The notes under the pieces are model-generated. The model was not told the DNA's origin. It saw only the letters and a program-made list of their open reading frames with translations, and searched no databases. This document shows, one piece after another, positions 60,487-64,000 of a DNA stretch of 64,000 nt; position 1 is the stretch's first letter; each line of letters opens with the position of its first letter. The translations under genes were made by a program, and so were the position numbers. Source of the DNA: Oceanihabitans gracilariae (GTDB lineage: Bacteria; Bacteroidota; Bacteroidia; Flavobacteriales; Flavobacteriaceae); NCBI RefSeq assembly GCF_042684485.1, contig NZ_JBHULM010000011.1, positions 806,001-870,000 on the forward strand, read 5' to 3'.

Positions 60487-61563
60487 ATGGGATTATTAAT
60501 ATTTTACGGAGTTATATCTATCTTTTTCTCCTTTTTATGCTCTATACTTGAAGCTGTACTTTTAAGCGTTACACCTACTTTTATTAATGTTAAAAAGCAA
60601 GAAGGTAAAACCTTTGCTACAAACTTAGAAGAATTAAAAAAAGATGTAGACAGACCTTTAATAGCTATTTTAACCTTAAATACTATTGCACACACTGTTG
60701 GAGCAATATTAGTAGGTAAAGAAGCCGAAGGACTTTATGGTAGTGGTGATGGCTATGGTGTATTTATAGTTTCTGCTGTAATGACCATTTTAATATTAGT
60801 TGCCTCAGAAATTATCCCAAAAACCATTGGTGCAACCTACTGGAAAAACCTAGCTGGTTTTACTACAACAGCGCTTAACCTCTTAATCTTTCCATTAAAA
60901 TGGACCGGTTTATTATGGATAATGCAACTTACCACAAAACTTATTGGTGGTAAAGGACACGGAAGCGTTTTAAGTAGAGAAGGTTTTTTAGTAATGGCAG
61001 ATATGGCACACGAAGAAGGTGTTTTTGAGCACAATGAAAGTAAAATCATTAAAAACCTTTTAACCTTTAAAGAAGTATTTGCTAAAAACGTCATGACACC
61101 TCGTACTGTTATGAAAACAGAAAACGAAAAAACAACCGTTGAAGACTTTTTTAACAAAAACATGAACCTTCGTTTTTCTAGAATACCTGTTTATGCAGAC
61201 ACAGAAGACAATATTAAAGGGCTTGTTTTAAAAGACGAAATTTTTAAAGAAATGGCCTTAGGTAATGGTAGCAAAAAACTGTCTGAACTTAAAAGAGACA
61301 TCATTATTGTAGATCGCGATTTAGCCATACCAACTCTTTTTGAAAAACTAGTAGAAACTAGAAACCACATGGCTTTAGTAGTAGATGAATACGGAAGCGT
61401 TAGCGGAATTGTAACCATGGAAGACGTCATAGAAACACTTCTTGGTATGGAAATCATGGATGAAAGTGATAACGTAAGTGACCTACAACACCTAGCCAGA
61501 AAAAGTTGGGAAGCACGCGCTAAAAAACTTGGCATCATAGAAGAAGAAAACAACTCAAAATAA
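60487..61563 (+). CDS. CNNM/HlyC-CorC family transporter-like protein (DUF21 + CBS)
   Basis: 358 residues. A DUF21/CNNM membrane domain of three or four helices (about 1-150; FSFLCSILEAVLLSVTPTFI, EIIPKTIGATYWK) is followed by a CBS pair (about 195-330; FAKNVMTPRTVMKT, MALVVDEYGSVSGIVTMEDVIETLLG). The usual C-terminal CorC domain is absent. CNNM proteins are linked to Mg2+ efflux. It is followed by ogt after 2 nt. Confidence 0.9.
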   Translation: MGLLIFYGVISIFFSFLCSILEAVLLSVTPTFINVKKQEGKTFATNLEELKKDVDRPLIAILTLNTIAHTVGAILVGKEAEGLYGSGDGYGVFIVSAVMTILILVASEIIPKTIGATYWKNLAGFTTTALNLLIFPLKWTGLLWIMQLTTKLIGGKGHGSVLSREGFLVMADMAHEEGVFEHNESKIIKNLLTFKEVFAKNVMTPRTVMKTENEKTTVEDFFNKNMNLRFSRIPVYADTEDNIKGLVLKDEIFKEMALGNGSKKLSELKRDIIIVDRDLAIPTLFEKLVETRNHMALVVDEYGSVSGIVTMEDVIETLLGMEIMDESDNVSDLQHLARKSWEARAKKLGIIEEENNSK

Positions 61564-61565
61564 CC

Positions 61566-62090
61566 ATGCAAACATGCAACATCAAAACCCCTTTAGGCCT
61601 CACTAAAATTACAGGCAATCAAGATGGTGTTGCATCCATAACCGTTTTAAACCCTACAAATCTCAGCAACAAAGAACCAAACAATGGGTCTTTACAGAGC
61701 GAACAAGAAACAACAATAACAGAAAATATTCCAGAAACACTACAAGAATGTGTAACCCAACTGCATGAATATTTTAAAGGCTCTAGAAAGCAATTCTCCC
61801 TAAAATTAAATCCAAAAGGCACCAATTTTCAAAAACGCGTCTGGAATGCCTTACAAACCATACCTTATGGCAAAACCACCTCTTACCTACAACTCTCAAA
61901 ACAGCTTGGCGACGTAAAAGCCATTAGAGCAGTAGCAAATGCCAACGGCAAAAACCCATTATGGATTATCATTCCTTGCCACAGAGTTATTGGTAGCGAT
62001 GGTAGTTTAACAGGTTACGCAGGAGGTTTACACCGCAAACAATGGCTTTTAGAACATGAAAGTCCTTATACACAACAAAGCCTTTTTTAA
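61566..62090 (+). CDS. ogt: Methylated-DNA-protein-cysteine methyltransferase
   Basis: 174 residues. The active-site Cys is C138 in IIPCHRVIG, preceded by the recognition helix KAIRAVANANGKNP and followed by GGLHRKQWLLEHE. It removes alkyl groups from O6-alkylguanine in a suicide reaction. Lies 2 nt after the CNNM gene, probably co-transcribed. Confidence 0.95.
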   Translation: MQTCNIKTPLGLTKITGNQDGVASITVLNPTNLSNKEPNNGSLQSEQETTITENIPETLQECVTQLHEYFKGSRKQFSLKLNPKGTNFQKRVWNALQTIPYGKTTSYLQLSKQLGDVKAIRAVANANGKNPLWIIIPCHRVIGSDGSLTGYAGGLHRKQWLLEHESPYTQQSLF

Positions 62091-62096
62091 TATTTT

Positions 62097-62185
62097 GGCG
62101 TTACCACAAGGGTCGCGCTTTACGTTACTAGTTTTGGCTCAAAGAGCACGCTCGCCAAAAGCTAACCACTACAATCGCTAACGCA
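62097..62185. repeat. Interspersed repeat copy 2 (GGCGTTACC...GGTCGCGCTTT...ATCGCTAACGC)
   Basis: Shares GGCGTTACC, GGTCGCGCTTT, GCTC and CAATCGCTAACGC with the copy at 36190-36330 but has a different middle. GGCGTTA and TAACGC ends can pair. It fills most of the gap between ogt and the serine hydrolase gene. Confidence 0.6.
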
Positions 62186-62271
62186 CAGCCAAACTAAAAG
62201 TAAGATTTTTCAAAAAAAAGGGCATACTTTTTAAAGATTCCCTATATTTAATACCCTAAACTAACAAAAAA

Positions 62272-63423
62272 ATGAAATTAACAAAAAAGCTTCTAAAAGT
62301 ACTAGCTGTGCTTTTCGGTTTACTAATTGCAATCCTATACATTACAGATACAGATTACCTTATTAAAGCAGTGCGTACTATTTATATGCAAGGATATACC
62401 ACTGCATTTTTAGACGACTATAAAAAATTCGATTACCAAGTTGTAGAAAACGGCACACCACAACCATGGCCAACACATAAAAACTACAATACAGTAATAG
62501 AAACCGAAACCCTACAAAAAGCAAATAAAGATTGGGGAACCGTAGCTTACGTAATCATTAAAAACGATAGCGTTTGGTTTGAAAACTATTATGATGGCTA
62601 CAACAAAGACTCTAAATCTAACTCTTTTTCTATGGCAAAAAGCTATGTTTCTGGTTTAATGGGTAAAGCTATTAAAGATGGTTACATTAAAAGTTTAGAC
62701 CAACCTGTTTGCGACTTCCTACCTGCTTTCTGTGATGGCGAAGCAGCTAAAATGACTGTTGGTGACTTAAGTAGCATGTCTTCTGGTACCAATTGGGATG
62801 AAGCCTATTACTCACCATTATCTATAACCACTAGAGCATATTTTGATGATGATTTAGAAAAAGTTATGAATGGTTTAAAAGTTGTTACAGAACCAGGAAA
62901 AGCATTTAAATACGCAAGTGGAGACACACAAATGCTAGCAATGGTAATAGAAAAAGCAACAGGAAAAAAACTATACAACTACCTAACCGAAAGCTTCTGG
63001 AAACCATTAGGTAGTGAAAACCCAACCCTTTGGCAAGTTGACAGTGAAGAACATGATTTAGTAAAAGCATATTGCTGCATTACTAGTAACGCAAAAGATT
63101 TTGCACGTTTTGGTAAACTATATAAAGACCATGGAAAATGGAATGGCAAACAAATTCTAGATTCTACCTTTGTAGCTAAATCTTTAAAACCTCGTTTTCC
63201 TAATAGTCCAGAATATGGCTATGGTTGGTGGTTAAAAACACAAAACAATAAAGACTTTTTCATGATGCGAGGTCACCTTGGACAATACGTTATTGTACAG
63301 CCAGAAGACAATGTAATTATTGTACGCTTAGGACACCAAAAATCTCCAGATGCTGGTATTGGTGCATATACCAAAGATATCTCTTTATACATAGATGAAG
63401 CTTACAAAATGATGAACAAATAA
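62272..63423 (+). CDS. Serine beta-lactamase-like hydrolase (class C/DD-peptidase fold)
   Basis: 383 residues. One N-terminal membrane helix (about 7-25) places the domain in the periplasm. The catalytic SxxK is S120-M-A-K123 and the YxS motif is in KYASGDTQ; the third motif appears as GHLG in MRGHLGQYV. Members include esterases, peptidases and true beta-lactamases, so resistance cannot be claimed. Its position alone after a repeat gives no further hint. Confidence 0.87.
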   Translation: MKLTKKLLKVLAVLFGLLIAILYITDTDYLIKAVRTIYMQGYTTAFLDDYKKFDYQVVENGTPQPWPTHKNYNTVIETETLQKANKDWGTVAYVIIKNDSVWFENYYDGYNKDSKSNSFSMAKSYVSGLMGKAIKDGYIKSLDQPVCDFLPAFCDGEAAKMTVGDLSSMSSGTNWDEAYYSPLSITTRAYFDDDLEKVMNGLKVVTEPGKAFKYASGDTQMLAMVIEKATGKKLYNYLTESFWKPLGSENPTLWQVDSEEHDLVKAYCCITSNAKDFARFGKLYKDHGKWNGKQILDSTFVAKSLKPRFPNSPEYGYGWWLKTQNNKDFFMMRGHLGQYVIVQPEDNVIIVRLGHQKSPDAGIGAYTKDISLYIDEAYKMMNK

Positions 63424-63470
63424 ATAAACGCTAGCGCTTTTAATAAGTCTAGCCCAAAGCAATAGGAAAC

Positions 63471-64000
63471 ATGATTAGCAAACTAAACCTAGAAGACATC
63501 TTATTTTTAGATATTGAAACCGTTCCAGAAACACAATATTTTTCTGATTTAGACACTACTAAACAAGAACTCTGGGAAACCAAATCACGTTACCAAAGAA
63601 AAGAGGAGTTTACTGCTGAAGCATTTTATGATAGAGCAGGAATTTGGGCTGAGTTTGGTAAAATAGTATGTATTTCGGTTGGTTATTTTGCCATTCAAAA
63701 TGATATAAGAACTTTTAGGGTTACTTCGTTTTTTGGCGAAGAACCTAAAATTTTAAAAGACTTTAAAAATCTATTGCTTTCTCATTTTAGTCAAACTAAA
63801 CATTTACTTTGTGCGCATAATGGTAAGGAATTTGACTTTCCGTATATAGCAAGACGTATGATAATTCACAATATAAAATTACCATACAAACTAAATTTAT
63901 TTGGCAAAAAACCTTGGGAAGTACCTCATCTAGATACCTTAGAACTTTGGAAATTTGGTGACTATAAAAACTACACCTCTTTAAAACTACTAACCAATGT
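63471..64000 (+). CDS. PolB-type 3'-5' exonuclease (3' part outside window)
   Basis: About 176 residues are visible, then the window ends. It starts MISKLNLEDILFLDIETVPE: DIET is the ExoI motif of DEDD nucleases. HNGKEFDFPYIARRM is ExoII and LDTLELWKFGDYKNYTSLKLL leads to ExoIII. It matches stand-alone exonucleases related to the proofreading domain of family B polymerases. It lies 47 nt after the serine hydrolase gene. DNA repair or RNA processing are both possible. Confidence 0.88.
   Translation, partial: MISKLNLEDILFLDIETVPETQYFSDLDTTKQELWETKSRYQRKEEFTAEAFYDRAGIWAEFGKIVCISVGYFAIQNDIRTFRVTSFFGEEPKILKDFKNLLLSHFSQTKHLLCAHNGKEFDFPYIARRMIIHNIKLPYKLNLFGKKPWEVPHLDTLELWKFGDYKNYTSLKLLTN

Noticed and set aside
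62272..63423. Antibiotic-resistance beta-lactamase
   Set aside because: SxxK and a YxS motif show only the broad serine hydrolase fold; esterases and peptidases share them, and there is no regulator or mobile context.

Overview
The window is AT-rich chromosomal DNA from a member of the Flavobacteriaceae (Bacteroidota). The evidence is type IX secretion (T9SS) cargo proteins with type A and type B C-terminal sorting domains, PorP/SprF and PorE-like proteins, a TonB-dependent receptor with a carboxypeptidase-regulatory-like N-domain, a HemC-HemD fusion, and repeated use of the Bacteroidota -7 promoter element TAnnTTTG. I cannot name the species.

Layout. 1-2.6 kb: a nitric-oxide-type sensory operon (response regulator, H-NOX haem sensor, PAS sensor running off the left edge) and a small unknown gene. 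Both promoters carry the same paired LytTR-like boxes at the same distances. 2.7-6.2 kb: tRNA-Asn, the RseP site-2 protease and a secreted M1 peptidase. 6.3-17.1 kb: a metal island with an Sco1-like protein, FeoA-FeoB plus a 43-residue Cys-tail protein, a DtxR/MntR repressor, and divergent from it a TonB receptor followed by a TroA-type ABC importer. A DtxR-like palindrome lies in the receptor promoter, and both permeases carry C-terminal winged-helix-like tails. 17.1-17.7 kb: tandem hairpin repeats. 17.7-21.8 kb: housekeeping genes (DjlA-like co-chaperone, bacilliredoxin, acyltransferase, acyl-ACP desaturase, HD hydrolase). 21.8-23.85 kb: a cassette-like block of orphan genes and a ParDE-type toxin-antitoxin pair, with folded repeats whose 5' ends encode the last residues of two genes. 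23.9-27.9 kb: AraC regulator, small secreted protein, crotonase and NtrY-like kinase.

28.0-39.5 kb is a haem biosynthesis superlocus. An araC-hemH-MATE-hemJ operon diverges from hemA-hemCD-hemE-(EI24)-hemF-(ychJ)-hemB, and AACGCTAAAA boxes lie in the shared promoter region. Together these cover glutamyl-tRNA to haem except HemL. 39.6-60.1 kb is surface biology, all on the minus strand: a repeat-rich type B cargo protein, a PorE-like OmpA protein, PorP/SprF, a 2697-residue SprB-like adhesin, two TPR proteins (one an AraC-type regulator) and a type A cargo protein. The adhesin and the type A cargo gene share a two-block upstream element with identical spacing. 60.5-64 kb: CNNM/CBS protein, Ogt methyltransferase, serine hydrolase and a truncated PolB-type exonuclease gene.

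Most likely to reward follow-up are the cassette-like array with its ActC/NrfD-like half protein, the duplicated LytTR promoter architecture, and the paired element upstream of the two T9SS cargo genes. All family assignments come from reading the sequence; no searches were run.
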